Assembly (NCBI GenBank): GCA_963811805.1
Contig: CAWESU010000002.1
Span: forward strand, 248,001 to 312,000
Direction: 5' to 3'
Source of the DNA: DAHUXN01 sp963811805
GTDB lineage: Bacteria > Acidobacteriota > Terriglobia > Acidiferrales > UBA7541
DNA: 64,000 nucleotides
Both the position numbers and the translations under genes were made by a program. Positions 15,932-23,867 of this stretch are shown here, piece after piece (within the stretch, counting starts at the first letter, position 1; every line of letters begins with the position of its first letter). The notes beneath the pieces are model-generated. The model was not told where the DNA came from, ran no database searches, and saw only the letters and a list, made by a program, of their open reading frames with translations.

Positions 15932-16198
15932 TCATTTCCGTCTGAGGCGCCTGTAAATCTGGCCGCGCGGTCCAATGTCGTACACTAGCAGAAGAGGTTC
16001 CTCGATTTCGAAAATTATCCGGTAATCGCCCACCCTGGCGGTTCTTTTCTTCAAATCAGTCAGTGGTTTGGAGAGGCGAGGATCGTACGGTGAGGCGGCG
16101 AGAGCATCCAGCTTCTGTTGGATTCGCTTTTGGGTAGGTTTGTCTAGAGTGTAGAAATACTTCTGTGGTGTGGCAAGGAATCTGGTCTGCAAGGGCAA
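15932..16198 (-). CDS. RelE/ParE-family toxin-like protein (88 aa)
   Basis: Matches the RelE/ParE fold by pattern: helical N-terminus (K-P-T-Q-K-R-I-Q-Q-K-L-D-A-L), D-P-R-L-S-K-P-L spacer, then R-V-G-D-Y-R-I-I-F-E-I and the C-terminal strand with I-Y-R-R-L. RelE-type toxins cleave ribosome-bound mRNA and ParE-type ones inhibit gyrase. The sequence cannot tell which applies. The start is TTG at 16198, four bases after the stop of the 169-aa gene and with no ribosome site, so translation probably depends on the upstream gene. Unlike usual modules, no short antitoxin with a DNA-binding domain is next to it. Confidence 0.8.
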   Translation of the reverse strand: MPLQTRFLATPQKYFYTLDKPTQKRIQQKLDALAASPYDPRLSKPLTDLKKRTARVGDYRIIFEIEEPLLLVYDIGPRGQIYRRLRRK

Positions 16199-16202
16199 TT
16201 TA

Positions 16203-16712
16203 TCATTCGACTCGGTTCACTTCGTACACTTCGTTCCGTTCCTTCTCCTCTTTGGCCCTCGCAAAAATCGAATCGAGCTCATCAGGTCTTGCCACTGCGT
16301 CGATCCAATCGGCCAAGTCCTTCAGTGGTTCCAAATTCGAGCCGTAAGTTTTTAACGCTCCGGCGACTAAAGAATTATTCGTTAACCTAGCGCGTCGCAT
16401 CTGCTCGCACTGGTATTCCATACCCCGAATCAAATAATTCAGATTGTCGGCGAGTTCCTGCAATTTTTGCGGCGTCACGGGCTCACTTTTTTCGACGGTC
16501 CGCTTGCCTGACAGGCTTTCGTCCACTAAATCGAGCAAGGCCTTCGTGCTCTTGTTTACGCGATGGAGATACCAAGCCAGACGCATCGCACTAGCGCGGC
16601 TCGTCACTACGGCGCTGAGCCGCGCTGTGATTGAGACCGTATCGTAAAGTCCGCTCTCAAATTCGACGGACGCTAGATTTGCGATTGCGGCGGCGGAGGT
16701 AGACATTGGCAT
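16203..16712 (-). CDS. 169-aa helical protein of unknown family, upstream partner of the toxin
   Basis: Not recognised. Predicted all-helical and soluble, with A-M-R-L-A-W-Y-L-H-R-V-N, a long middle helix (Q-K-L-Q-E-L-A-D-N-L-N-Y-L-I-R), W-I-D-A-V and a charged end (A-K-E-E-K-E-R-N-E-V-Y-E). No ribbon-helix-helix, HTH or AbrB pattern is visible. It is the first gene of a pair with the RelE/ParE-like toxin (gap 4 bases), which is where antitoxins normally sit, but it is about twice the usual antitoxin length. ATG at 16712; an ATG two codons later has slightly better spacing from AAGAG. A candidate promoter lies upstream (leftward TTGACC, 16 bases, GATAGG). Confidence 0.65.
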   Translation of the reverse strand: MPMSTSAAAIANLASVEFESGLYDTVSITARLSAVVTSRASAMRLAWYLHRVNKSTKALLDLVDESLSGKRTVEKSEPVTPQKLQELADNLNYLIRGMEYQCEQMRRARLTNNSLVAGALKTYGSNLEPLKDLADWIDAVARPDELDSIFARAKEEKERNEVYEVNRVE

Positions 16713-16912
16713 CTCTTACACCGTAGGGATCAAGGGCTGGAGCCTATCTCAAGGATGCAACCTGGGTCAACAAACCTTCCCACAAGCTACCCCTAGCATA
16801 CGCGTCAACACGCATTTCTGCCATAGGAGAGACTGGCGCGAGTTTCCGTAAGCTGAAACCGCTAACAAAGCACGTACCGGTACGCTGAGCCATGACAAAG
16901 AAATGGGATACA

Positions 16913-16988
16913 TGGAGCCGCGGGGCGGACTTGAACCGTCGACCTGCCGATTACGAATCGGCTGCTCTACCAACTGAGCTACCGCGGC
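16913..16988 (-). tRNA. tRNA-Thr (anticodon CGT)
   Basis: 76-nt cloverleaf: acceptor GCCGCGG / CCGCGGC with discriminator T and encoded CCA, D arm GCTC-AGTTGGTA-GAGC, anticodon stem GCCGA / TCGGC around TTCGTAA (anticodon CGT), T loop TTCAAGT with one A-C mismatch in the T stem. It reads ACG codons. Its 3' half is duplicated at 14622-14666, so it has served as an integration site. Confidence 0.93.
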
Positions 16989-16997
16989 TGTGAAGTG

Positions 16998-17026
16998 AAT
17001 TTAGCATTGAGGGGAAGAGCGGTCAA
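16998..17026 (-). promoter_or_regulatory. Promoter of tRNA-Thr
   Basis: Leftward -35 TTGACC (17026-17021) and -10 TAAATT (17003-16998) are separated by exactly 17 bases, with the tRNA 5' end 9 bases further on. Confidence 0.6.
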
Positions 17027-17068
17027 ACGGTTCGGCGCGGCCGCGTTCTTCGCAGCCTGAGCAAACGG

Positions 17069-17127
17069 AACAGCAGATCCCTCACACCGCCCCGACTCAA
17101 CGCGTCGAGGCGGGTTCGGGATGACAA
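17069..17127 (-). repeat. Dispersed palindromic repeat, inverted copy
   Basis: Read on the minus strand it begins TTGTCATCCCGA and ends GAGGGATCTGCTGTT, the same ends as 13300-13350. The centre is a GC hairpin (CCGCC-CGA with TCG-GGCGG). Confidence 0.6.
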
Positions 17128-17150
17128 CGTAAGTCCCAAGCGAAAGACAA

Positions 17151-19304
17151 CTATTTCTCAGTGACGGCGGGGGCGCTCGGGTTTTCGCCCTTCAGATACT
17201 TCGCGTACCACGCCAGATACCGCGTGTACCGGTCCCGCTGGAAGCTCGGCCGCTGGATCCCGTGGAACTCATTGGGATAAATAATCAGCTCCGTCGGGAC
17301 GCCCAGGCTGCGCAGCGCCTGGTACATCTGCATGTTGCCGATCATCGGCACGTTGGCGTCTTTGTCGCCGCTGAAATAAATCGTCGGCGTCTTGATGCGG
17401 TCCGCGTGCAGGAACGGATAGGAAATTTTCTGATACGTTTCCCAGGACTTCGCGACCCAAGGCGGGCCGATTTCGTAATCGTACTGGATGATGTACTCAT
17501 CCACGCCGTAAAGCGCCACGGTGAATCCCGTGCCCGCGCCGCAGGTGGCGGCCTTCAGGCGCGGATCGCTCGCGATCATGTAGTCCGTAAGAATGCAGCC
17601 GTAGCTCCATCCGCCCACGCCGAGATGCTCGGGATCGGCGACGCCCATCTGAATCACGTGGTCGATGCCGGCCTTCAAATCGATCACTTCGTAGTGGCCC
17701 CAGTCGGCGAAAATCGCGCGCTGGTATTTCTCGCCGCGCCCGGAGCTGCCGCGATAGTTCACGTTGAGCACCGCGTAGCCGTTGGCCGCGAAAATCTGGC
17801 GCTCAAAGCTGAACGTGTGCGCGTCCTGTCCGTTCGGCCCGCCGTGAATGCGCAGCAGGAACGGCACTTTCGTGCCCGCTTGGTAGCCGACGGGATAAGT
17901 CAGCAGCCCGTGGACATCCGTGCCATCCGGAGAGCGCCAACTGACGTCCTCCGTCTTGCCCAGTTCGAGCTGCGCGAAAAGCGCGTCGTTCTGATGCGTG
18001 AGCTGGCGAAGATTGCCGCCGTCCCACGAATAAATTTCCGTCGCTTTGTCGTCGCCGCCGGTCAGGCCGACCAGGCAGCCGCTCGTATGCGAAATTCCGC
18101 CGATCACGATGGGCGGCTGGAGCAATTTCGTGACGCTTTGATCCGCGACGCTGACCGAGATCGGATATTCCGAGCGGTCGTCTTCCTCATCCACCACAAT
18201 CGACTTGCCGTCATCGCTGAAGTAAGGGCCGGACACAGAGCGGTCGAGCTTCTCGGTCAAAACGGTCGGCTCTGCCGAGCCGTCCGACGGCACAATGGCC
18301 AGATGGCTCATGCCGTAGGCGCCCCATTTCTTTTCGTCTTCGAGCAAAAATGCGATCCACTTTCCGTCGGGACTCCACGCCAACCGGCCGCGCGTGCCGC
18401 GCGTGTCGTAGTGCGTGATTTGCGTTTCCGCCGAGCCCGCCTGCGCATTGGCCACAAAGATTTGCGGGATCGGGTCGCGGTCCGGCTGCGCATCGTGATT
18501 GCTCAAAAATGCTATGCGCGTTCCGTCCGGCGACCACACTGGGCCGGATTCGTCGTGCCCCGTGTCGGTGGTCAGGCGCTCTGACTTCTTGGTGGCGATG
18601 TCGAAAATGTAGATGTAGCTGTGGCGGCCGCTGAGCAGGTAGCCAACGACGTCCTCGCGGAAATGATAGCGGTCGATGACGATGGGCTTGGGCGGTTTTG
18701 GCTTGCCTCCCTCGGCGTCGCCCTGCGGCTCATCGGGGTCCGGGTCGCCAACCACGAGCGCCAGGCGCTTCGAGTCGGGCGACCATTCGTAGCTTTGCAG
18801 GTGGCCCTTGACGTTGGTCAGCTGCATCGCTTCGCCGCCTTCGCGATTGAGGATCCAGACCTGGTTTCCTTTGGCCTCGCCGGGGCGGCCAGAAGTGAAC
18901 GACAGATATTTCCCGTCGGGAGACCATTGCGGACTGCCTTCCGACTCTTGGCTTTCGGTGATTTGCCGGTCGCTTGAGCCGTCGGTGCTGACCATCCAGA
19001 CGTGCGAGCTGTGCTTGTCGTCTTTCACGTCGATTGTGCTGACGGTGTAGGCCACCCATTTGCCGTCGGGCGAGCACTGCGGATCGCGCAGGTCGCGCAT
19101 CAGGTTCAGGTCGTCCACGGTGAGCGGGCGCTTTTGCTGCGCGAAGCTCGGCGCGCACAGCGCCAGAATAAATGCGGCGCCCAGGCAAAACGCGCCGAGC
19201 GCGCCCGCGCGAATCAGCAAATGCTTTGGCGCTGCGGCCCGCGCGCATGAATTTTTCCGCGAATGATTCCGATCAGAGACACAATTCGACTTCGTAATTT
19301 TCAT
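17151..19304 (-). CDS. S9-family serine peptidase (prolyl oligopeptidase type, 717 aa), exported
   Basis: Dipeptidyl/acylaminoacyl peptidase. An N-terminal extension of about 55 residues contains a hydrophobic signal segment ending S-F-A-Q, so it probably acts in the periplasm. The middle is a WD40/TolB-like beta-propeller with repeated W-S-P-D-G-K and D-G-T-R motifs. The C-terminal alpha/beta-hydrolase has the nucleophile in G-W-S-Y-G (Ser near 565), Asp in G-D-K-D-A-N-V-P (near 648) and His in N-E-F-H-G (near 678). The frame opens at 19388, but ATG at 19304 has AAGGGG just upstream and a sensible signal peptide. It probably scavenges peptides. Confidence 0.92.
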   Translation of the reverse strand: MKITKSNCVSDRNHSRKNSCARAAAPKHLLIRAGALGAFCLGAAFILALCAPSFAQQKRPLTVDDLNLMRDLRDPQCSPDGKWVAYTVSTIDVKDDKHSSHVWMVSTDGSSDRQITESQESEGSPQWSPDGKYLSFTSGRPGEAKGNQVWILNREGGEAMQLTNVKGHLQSYEWSPDSKRLALVVGDPDPDEPQGDAEGGKPKPPKPIVIDRYHFREDVVGYLLSGRHSYIYIFDIATKKSERLTTDTGHDESGPVWSPDGTRIAFLSNHDAQPDRDPIPQIFVANAQAGSAETQITHYDTRGTRGRLAWSPDGKWIAFLLEDEKKWGAYGMSHLAIVPSDGSAEPTVLTEKLDRSVSGPYFSDDGKSIVVDEEDDRSEYPISVSVADQSVTKLLQPPIVIGGISHTSGCLVGLTGGDDKATEIYSWDGGNLRQLTHQNDALFAQLELGKTEDVSWRSPDGTDVHGLLTYPVGYQAGTKVPFLLRIHGGPNGQDAHTFSFERQIFAANGYAVLNVNYRGSSGRGEKYQRAIFADWGHYEVIDLKAGIDHVIQMGVADPEHLGVGGWSYGCILTDYMIASDPRLKAATCGAGTGFTVALYGVDEYIIQYDYEIGPPWVAKSWETYQKISYPFLHADRIKTPTIYFSGDKDANVPMIGNMQMYQALRSLGVPTELIIYPNEFHGIQRPSFQRDRYTRYLAWYAKYLKGENPSAPAVTEK

Positions 19305-19788
19305 CTCACACCCCTTGGATCTTCGCGCCGGTAAATGCCGCGGCGCACCGCTTTCTATAATACAAATGCGCACACTCGCAAAGCGCAATCTGCACGCGGC
19401 GGCGAAGTCAGAGACAGCACGACGGAGAGTTTTTCATCTCTAGAAAGCGGAGGAGCGCAAGAAAAGGAGATCGCTGGAGAATTGCGGACATGATCGCGCT
19501 CCATTCGGAAACGGCGCGGGTGGGCGTTTGCGCGGAAAAACGCGCCCAAAAAAGCAGAAGGCCCACCGCAAAGTGGGCCTTCCAGGGAGAAAAGCCTCTG
19601 GGCCAATGCGCGGATGGCCCGCGAAACTCTTCCACAATTTGGAGTCTATGAAACCTGGTTGGCTGAGTCAAGGGCGAAAACTGTTGAAAGGCAGGCAGTA
19701 TAAGCTACTTATAATGTGTTGGATGCGAGCGCAGGATGATGCGCATCCGGTCACCAATTGACCCTTGGCGCCGGTTTTGGCGCGTCAT
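19305..19788. other. Gene-free stretch with minus-strand terminator
   Basis: 484 bases with no convincing gene. It holds a clear minus-strand terminator (19548-19582) and, nearer 19700, AT-rich strings such as TATAAT without a gene to serve on that strand. Confidence 0.6.
19548..19582 (-). terminator. Rho-independent terminator (leftward)
   Basis: 10-bp perfect stem GAAGGCCCAC / GTGGGCCTTC with a 6-base loop (19567-19572). Read leftward it is followed by TGC and a run of six T. It would end transcripts from the genes at 19789-23747. Confidence 0.8.
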
Positions 19789-20901
19789 CTAGTACAAATC
19801 ACTGCCTTTGACAGGACGGCTGGAGAGCCCCAATTCGATGATTTCGAGTTGCATCGCACGGTCAAATACGCGGCCGGGCCACAGCCGCTTGATGAGCAGG
19901 CGAAACCCGGCGAAGAAAAGGCCGCCCAAGAGAGCGAAGGCGCAGATCTCGCCGGCGCCAACGAAAGTTCCGATGACGACCGTCACCATGGAAGGCTGAT
20001 TTGTTTCCAGCACTTCCGTATTCCAAGTCAGCACCAAGCCGGAATTAAATTGGTCGAGAAGGGAATTGGCAGCTTTTTCGGAGGGAGCATTGGCGATCAA
20101 CGCCAGCATAGTGCTGTCGCGGCGCGCGTACAAACGCGAGTTGCCCGCGCTGGCGGTCGCGCTGTTCGGGCTTATGGCCAAATTGTCGGTGGTGATGACG
20201 CCGAGCCGTGATTTCAATTGTCTGAGTTGGTCTGCCGCGATTTGTGGCGTCGGATAATCCACGATCACCATGGTGGAATCGTGGCCGGCGAGCCGGTAAT
20301 GGGCGAGCTCCGCTTCGGCGCCTTTCGAAAAACCAAGCCAGTCGCCGTCAGCCAGCGGCAGAAATTGCGCGAGGGCCAGCGGCCCCAAAATGAAGTGATC
20401 GGAACCCGGGACAAAATCCTTAGTCGGCAAACGCTGCACGAGAGGGGGATAAGCGCCCCAGTGAGCGTGGCCTCCGGCCTCCGCGACGATGAGTTCGATT
20501 GCATCGCTGTCTTTTTTGCGATCCTTGAGGTTAGAAAAATCGATCAGCAGATTGCCGGTCAGCACGAACGCGCGGTTTTGCGATATCGAGGAATGCTGGG
20601 TGAGATTCGCCTGAGCCATGTCCGGCGTGCGCAAAAATGAATACGCGCCATACGCACCTTCCGTGTCTCCGAATGAGTACACGGTCGCATCGAAAGAGTC
20701 CGTGCCAAGAGTGTACGCACGCCGCTCCGTTGCCTTGAGCCCATCTTCCTGCAGCACGAGTGTCGCGAGGGGAGTGGCGCCAGTTGCGATGAGCGGAGTG
20801 GAACTCCAGCCTGCCACAGAGGCAGGCAAAATTCCCTGCGCAGACGATTTTGGCGCGGCGAGCAGCAACAGCGGCAAGCAAAGTAGAAGAAGGCGGCGCA
20901 T
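19789..20901 (-). CDS. Exported hypothetical with C-terminal membrane helix (370 aa)
   Basis: Resembles the acidobacterial DUF6599 family from memory; function unknown. Signal peptide at 1-21 (Leu-rich, ending S-S-A-Q). The mature domain starts G-I-L-P-A-S-V-A-G-W and contains E-R-R-A-Y, V-Y-S-F-G-D-T-E-G-A-Y-G-A-Y-S-F and G-N-L-L-I-D-F, typical of the family. A transmembrane segment lies at about residues 305-335 and the last ~30 residues are cytoplasmic. It follows the amidase gene by 30 bases and is probably in the same transcription unit, ending at the terminator at 19548. Confidence 0.8.
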   Translation of the reverse strand: MRRLLLLCLPLLLLAAPKSSAQGILPASVAGWSSTPLIATGATPLATLVLQEDGLKATERRAYTLGTDSFDATVYSFGDTEGAYGAYSFLRTPDMAQANLTQHSSISQNRAFVLTGNLLIDFSNLKDRKKDSDAIELIVAEAGGHAHWGAYPPLVQRLPTKDFVPGSDHFILGPLALAQFLPLADGDWLGFSKGAEAELAHYRLAGHDSTMVIVDYPTPQIAADQLRQLKSRLGVITTDNLAISPNSATASAGNSRLYARRDSTMLALIANAPSEKAANSLLDQFNSGLVLTWNTEVLETNQPSMVTVVIGTFVGAGEICAFALLGGLFFAGFRLLIKRLWPGRVFDRAMQLEIIELGLSSRPVKGSDLY

Positions 20902-20931
20902 GGTAACTCGTTTGATTATACGACGAAAACG

Positions 20932-23022
20932 CTATCGCCGCTCGCGGGAGGAGCCGGAAGTGACCGGCTGCTGAACGGTCATCAATTTCTGCCGCTGACG
21001 GTCGAGCGCGAGGCTATTGAGGCTCGAGAGATAGTTCTCAACGCCGCGGAAAATGCCCTGCGCGATGCGCTGCCGCTGCGCCGGTTTTTCGAGCAATTTT
21101 TCATCGGCCGGATTGCTGAGGAAGGAAATCTCGGCCAGCACCGACGGCATGTCCGCGCCGATGAGCACCACGAACGGCGCTTTCTTCACGCCGCGATTGC
21201 GTTCCTCGGTGCTGACCTGCCGCAACTGGCCGGTGAGGGAAGTCTGGATGTCAGAAGCCAGCTCGCGCGATTCCTCGATCTTGTCGTTGTCCGCAATTTT
21301 CTTGATCAAGTCCTGCAACTGATGAATGGACGCATCGGAAAGCGCGTTTTCGCGGGAGGCGGTTTCGAGCGCTTCCTGCGAAGTGGTGAAATTCAAGTAA
21401 TAAGTTTCAATCCCCCGCGCGGTGTCGTTGTGACTGGAGTTCGCGTGAATGGAAATGAACAAGTCCGCCTTGGCCTGGTTGGCGATGGCGGTGCGCTCTT
21501 CGAGAGGAACGAAAACGTCGGTCTTGCGCGTATAAATCACTTCCGCACCCGGGAGTTTTTTCTGGATCAGTTTGCCGAGGCGCAGGGCCACGTCGAGGCA
21601 GATATTCTTTTCCATCACACCGTGCGGGCCGATGGTCCCGGTATCTTGGCCGCCGTGGCCGGGGTCGATGACGATGCGGCTGATTTTCAGGCCCAATGTG
21701 CGCGTCAGTGAACGTTCGCCATCGCGCGTTGGCTGCGCGGCGACGGCCGGAGCGATCGGACCGGAAAGCGCGCGAGTGCTGCGGCTGGGCTGCGGCGAAA
21801 GCGCCGCGGAAGGCGACGCATCGGCTGAATTTTCCTCCGTCGCGCTGCCATTCACAGGCACTTGTACTTTTTCGGAAGGCATCGGCGGAGCGGTAGCGGT
21901 TGCAGGCGAATCGCCGGCGAGTTTGCCGACGCCGATGTCCGCTCCCGGATTCTTGTTGCTCGCGATGCTGGTGGCCCCATGAACGTCAATCACGAGGCGG
22001 TAAGGATCCGGCAGCAAAAACGCGGAATATCCCTGGACGCTCTGCAAGTCGAGCACGAGGCGAACGACGCCGTCTTTATTCTGCGCGACGCGGACGGCCC
22101 GCAAGAAACCGTTCTGCACGGGCATTTCTTTTTCGGTGAGCGACTTTGCCAGGCGCGCGGTGTACAAGTCGAAATAAATTCTGTCGGGGTCTTTGATTCG
22201 CGCCGACTCGTACTTCACCGCGCCGTCGAGATCGACCACTACGCGCGTGTAATCGTCCGCGTTCCAGGTGCGGATCGCGGTGACTTTCGCGGGGCCGCTT
22301 TGCGAAGCGTCGGGAATTGGCTGCGCGACTGTTTCGGTGTCTTTCACCGGCTGCGAATCTGCGATCTGCTGCGCGGCGTCGCGGGAATCGCCAGCGTACG
22401 TGGAGGATTCATCTGCGTCCGCTGCATCCGTTTTGGCCGCGGCTTGCATGACGCGCTTTGATGGGCCGATTTTTCCGGCGGCGATTTCTTTCAGTGCTTC
22501 GCGCGCTTCCACGGCGCGCGGCGAATGCGGATACTTCTCGACGAACTGCGTGAACGCGTCTTTTGCTTCAGGGCCTTCGTCCAAATCATCTTTTTCGATT
22601 TTTCCGACCTCAAAGAGCGCGTCGGTGCGGAATTTGCTGCCGGGATACTGGGCGATGAGAAATTCGTAGGTGACCAACGAATTTTGATAGTAAGCGCGAT
22701 CGAATTGACCACCCATGTCGTGATAAAGCTGGGCCACTTCCATCAGTGCGGGCGTGACGGCTCCGGCAGAGGAGGAAAGCAGATAGACGCGGCGATAAGC
22801 GACGACGAGTTTTTTGTAATCTTCGAGGGAGCGGCTGTTTTGCGGCTGGGCTTCGAACGCCTGGCGCATCTGCTCGGCTTTTTGATACTGCGTTTCGGCC
22901 GACGCGGCCGACGAGCCCTGTGCTTTCGCCGCGGGCGCGCAGAAAAACGCCACGGGCGCTGCCAGCATCAGCACGAGCCACGAAACGATTTGGGAAGTTT
23001 TCTTTTTGCTTGGCCGCTTCAT
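20932..23022 (-). CDS. N-acetylmuramoyl-L-alanine amidase with AMIN and TPR-like regions (696 aa)
   Basis: Periplasmic zinc amidase that cuts the bond between muramic acid and the peptide stem, acting in daughter-cell separation. Order: signal sequence (1-34), helical TPR-like repeats (about 40-190), AMIN domain (about 245-350, starts V-T-A-I-R-T-W), Ser/Pro-rich linker, Amidase_3 domain (about 450-670). Zinc and catalytic residues are present: His in D-P-G-H-G-G, Glu in G-V-M-E-K-N, His in S-I-H-A-N, Glu in L-A-E-I-S-F-L-S-N. The ATG overlaps the stop of the transglycosylase gene (ATGA), so the two wall hydrolases are translationally coupled. Confidence 0.94.
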   Translation of the reverse strand: MKRPSKKKTSQIVSWLVLMLAAPVAFFCAPAAKAQGSSAASAETQYQKAEQMRQAFEAQPQNSRSLEDYKKLVVAYRRVYLLSSSAGAVTPALMEVAQLYHDMGGQFDRAYYQNSLVTYEFLIAQYPGSKFRTDALFEVGKIEKDDLDEGPEAKDAFTQFVEKYPHSPRAVEAREALKEIAAGKIGPSKRVMQAAAKTDAADADESSTYAGDSRDAAQQIADSQPVKDTETVAQPIPDASQSGPAKVTAIRTWNADDYTRVVVDLDGAVKYESARIKDPDRIYFDLYTARLAKSLTEKEMPVQNGFLRAVRVAQNKDGVVRLVLDLQSVQGYSAFLLPDPYRLVIDVHGATSIASNKNPGADIGVGKLAGDSPATATAPPMPSEKVQVPVNGSATEENSADASPSAALSPQPSRSTRALSGPIAPAVAAQPTRDGERSLTRTLGLKISRIVIDPGHGGQDTGTIGPHGVMEKNICLDVALRLGKLIQKKLPGAEVIYTRKTDVFVPLEERTAIANQAKADLFISIHANSSHNDTARGIETYYLNFTTSQEALETASRENALSDASIHQLQDLIKKIADNDKIEESRELASDIQTSLTGQLRQVSTEERNRGVKKAPFVVLIGADMPSVLAEISFLSNPADEKLLEKPAQRQRIAQGIFRGVENYLSSLNSLALDRQRQKLMTVQQPVTSGSSRERR

Positions 23023-23747
23023 TCGTTTGTGAAAATCGTCCGGCCGCCAGGACCCGTAACTTCATGGATCGAGGTTTGCCGAGAGGCGCTGATGACTGGA
23101 ACTCTCGGCGAGCCGGATTGGAAGTAGGTGTGAGTCACTTTTCGGACGTAAGCTCGTGTTTCGGGATATTGGGGCACGCCGCCGAACCGCTGCACGGCTT
23201 GCTCGCCAGCATTGTATGCCGCGAGCGATTTCTTCAGGTCGCCGTGATACCGGTCGAGCAGATCCCGCAAATATCGCGTCCCGCCATTGATGTTCTGGAC
23301 AGGATCGAACACGTCTCTCACGCCGTAACGTTCTGCCGTCGATGGAATCAATTGCATCAATCCAAACGCTCCCTTGCGGGACACCGCGTACGGATTCCAG
23401 TTCGACTCCGCTTGGATCACTGCCTGCACCAGCGCAGGATCCAGATCATTGCGCGCCGCCGCCGCATTGACCAAGTTCTGCAACTTGGCCGGTGGCGCCA
23501 CGAAGGTCCCGTCCGTGCCATGCTGCCGGGCCGCCTTCGCGGGAGGGTTCGCGTTGATATATATAGTGCGCCCATGCACGTCTACGTAAGATGCAATTTG
23601 AGCCTGCGCCGGGCTTACCAGACACAAACCCAAAACTGCCACGAGAGTTGCCATTGCATGGGTACGCAAAGCCCTCCGGGCTGCCTGCCAGGGCAGGCTG
23701 GCCCGCTGGGACTGGCTTGCCACACCTTTACGGAAAAGGCAGAACAT
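23019..23747 (-). CDS. Lytic transglycosylase, SLT domain (242 aa)
   Basis: Muramidase-type enzyme that cleaves glycan strands forming 1,6-anhydromuramic ends. The catalytic Glu is in I-Q-A-E-S-N-W-N-P, followed by G-A-F-G-L-M-Q-L-I-P, N-I-N-G-G-T-R-Y-L and A-A-Y-N-A-G-E, the standard SLT motifs. An N-terminal SH3-like/DUF4124-type segment with Y-V-D-V-H-G-R-T-I-Y precedes it. Start is uncertain: GTG at 23753 or ATG at 23747 have GAGGA upstream but give a long basic N-region, while ATG at 23654 gives a compact signal peptide without a ribosome site. It is coupled to the amidase gene by a four-base overlap. Confidence 0.9.
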   Translation of the reverse strand: MFCLFRKGVASQSQRASLPWQAARRALRTHAMATLVAVLGLCLVSPAQAQIASYVDVHGRTIYINANPPAKAARQHGTDGTFVAPPAKLQNLVNAAAARNDLDPALVQAVIQAESNWNPYAVSRKGAFGLMQLIPSTAERYGVRDVFDPVQNINGGTRYLRDLLDRYHGDLKKSLAAYNAGEQAVQRFGGVPQYPETRAYVRKVTHTYFQSGSPRVPVISASRQTSIHEVTGPGGRTIFTNE

Positions 23748-23867
23748 TCCCACTTCCTCACAAACGACACTGCATCCGCGACCGGGCCTATAGGGATACC
23801 CGGCGTGCCTGCTTGCCCAGATACAAGAAGGGCGTAAGCGGGCTTCGTTTCTAGCGCTTGTAAGGAA

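Larger units (their letters stand above)
14622..16957. mobile_element. tRNA-Thr-bounded mini-island (2.3 kb, no integrase)
   Basis: Bounded by the partial tRNA copy on the left and the intact tRNA-Thr on the right. It contains four minus-strand frames: a truncated coiled-coil protein, an exported 278-aa protein, an RelE/ParE-like toxin and a 169-aa protein. No integrase gene is visible, so it is a decayed element or one that depended on an integrase supplied in trans. A perfect 12-bp palindrome CGTACCGGTACG at 16873-16884 lies 28 bases from the right att copy. Confidence 0.7.

Noticed and set aside
17262..18584. 440-aa plus-strand frame within the S9 peptidase gene
   Set aside because: Antisense shadow, no motif, no upstream signals.
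23655..23700. GEMM-like string (ACGCAAAGCC, CCGG) near the transglycosylase gene
   Set aside because: It resembles part of the c-di-GMP-I riboswitch, but lies on the strand opposite to the gene and the first half of the consensus is absent.
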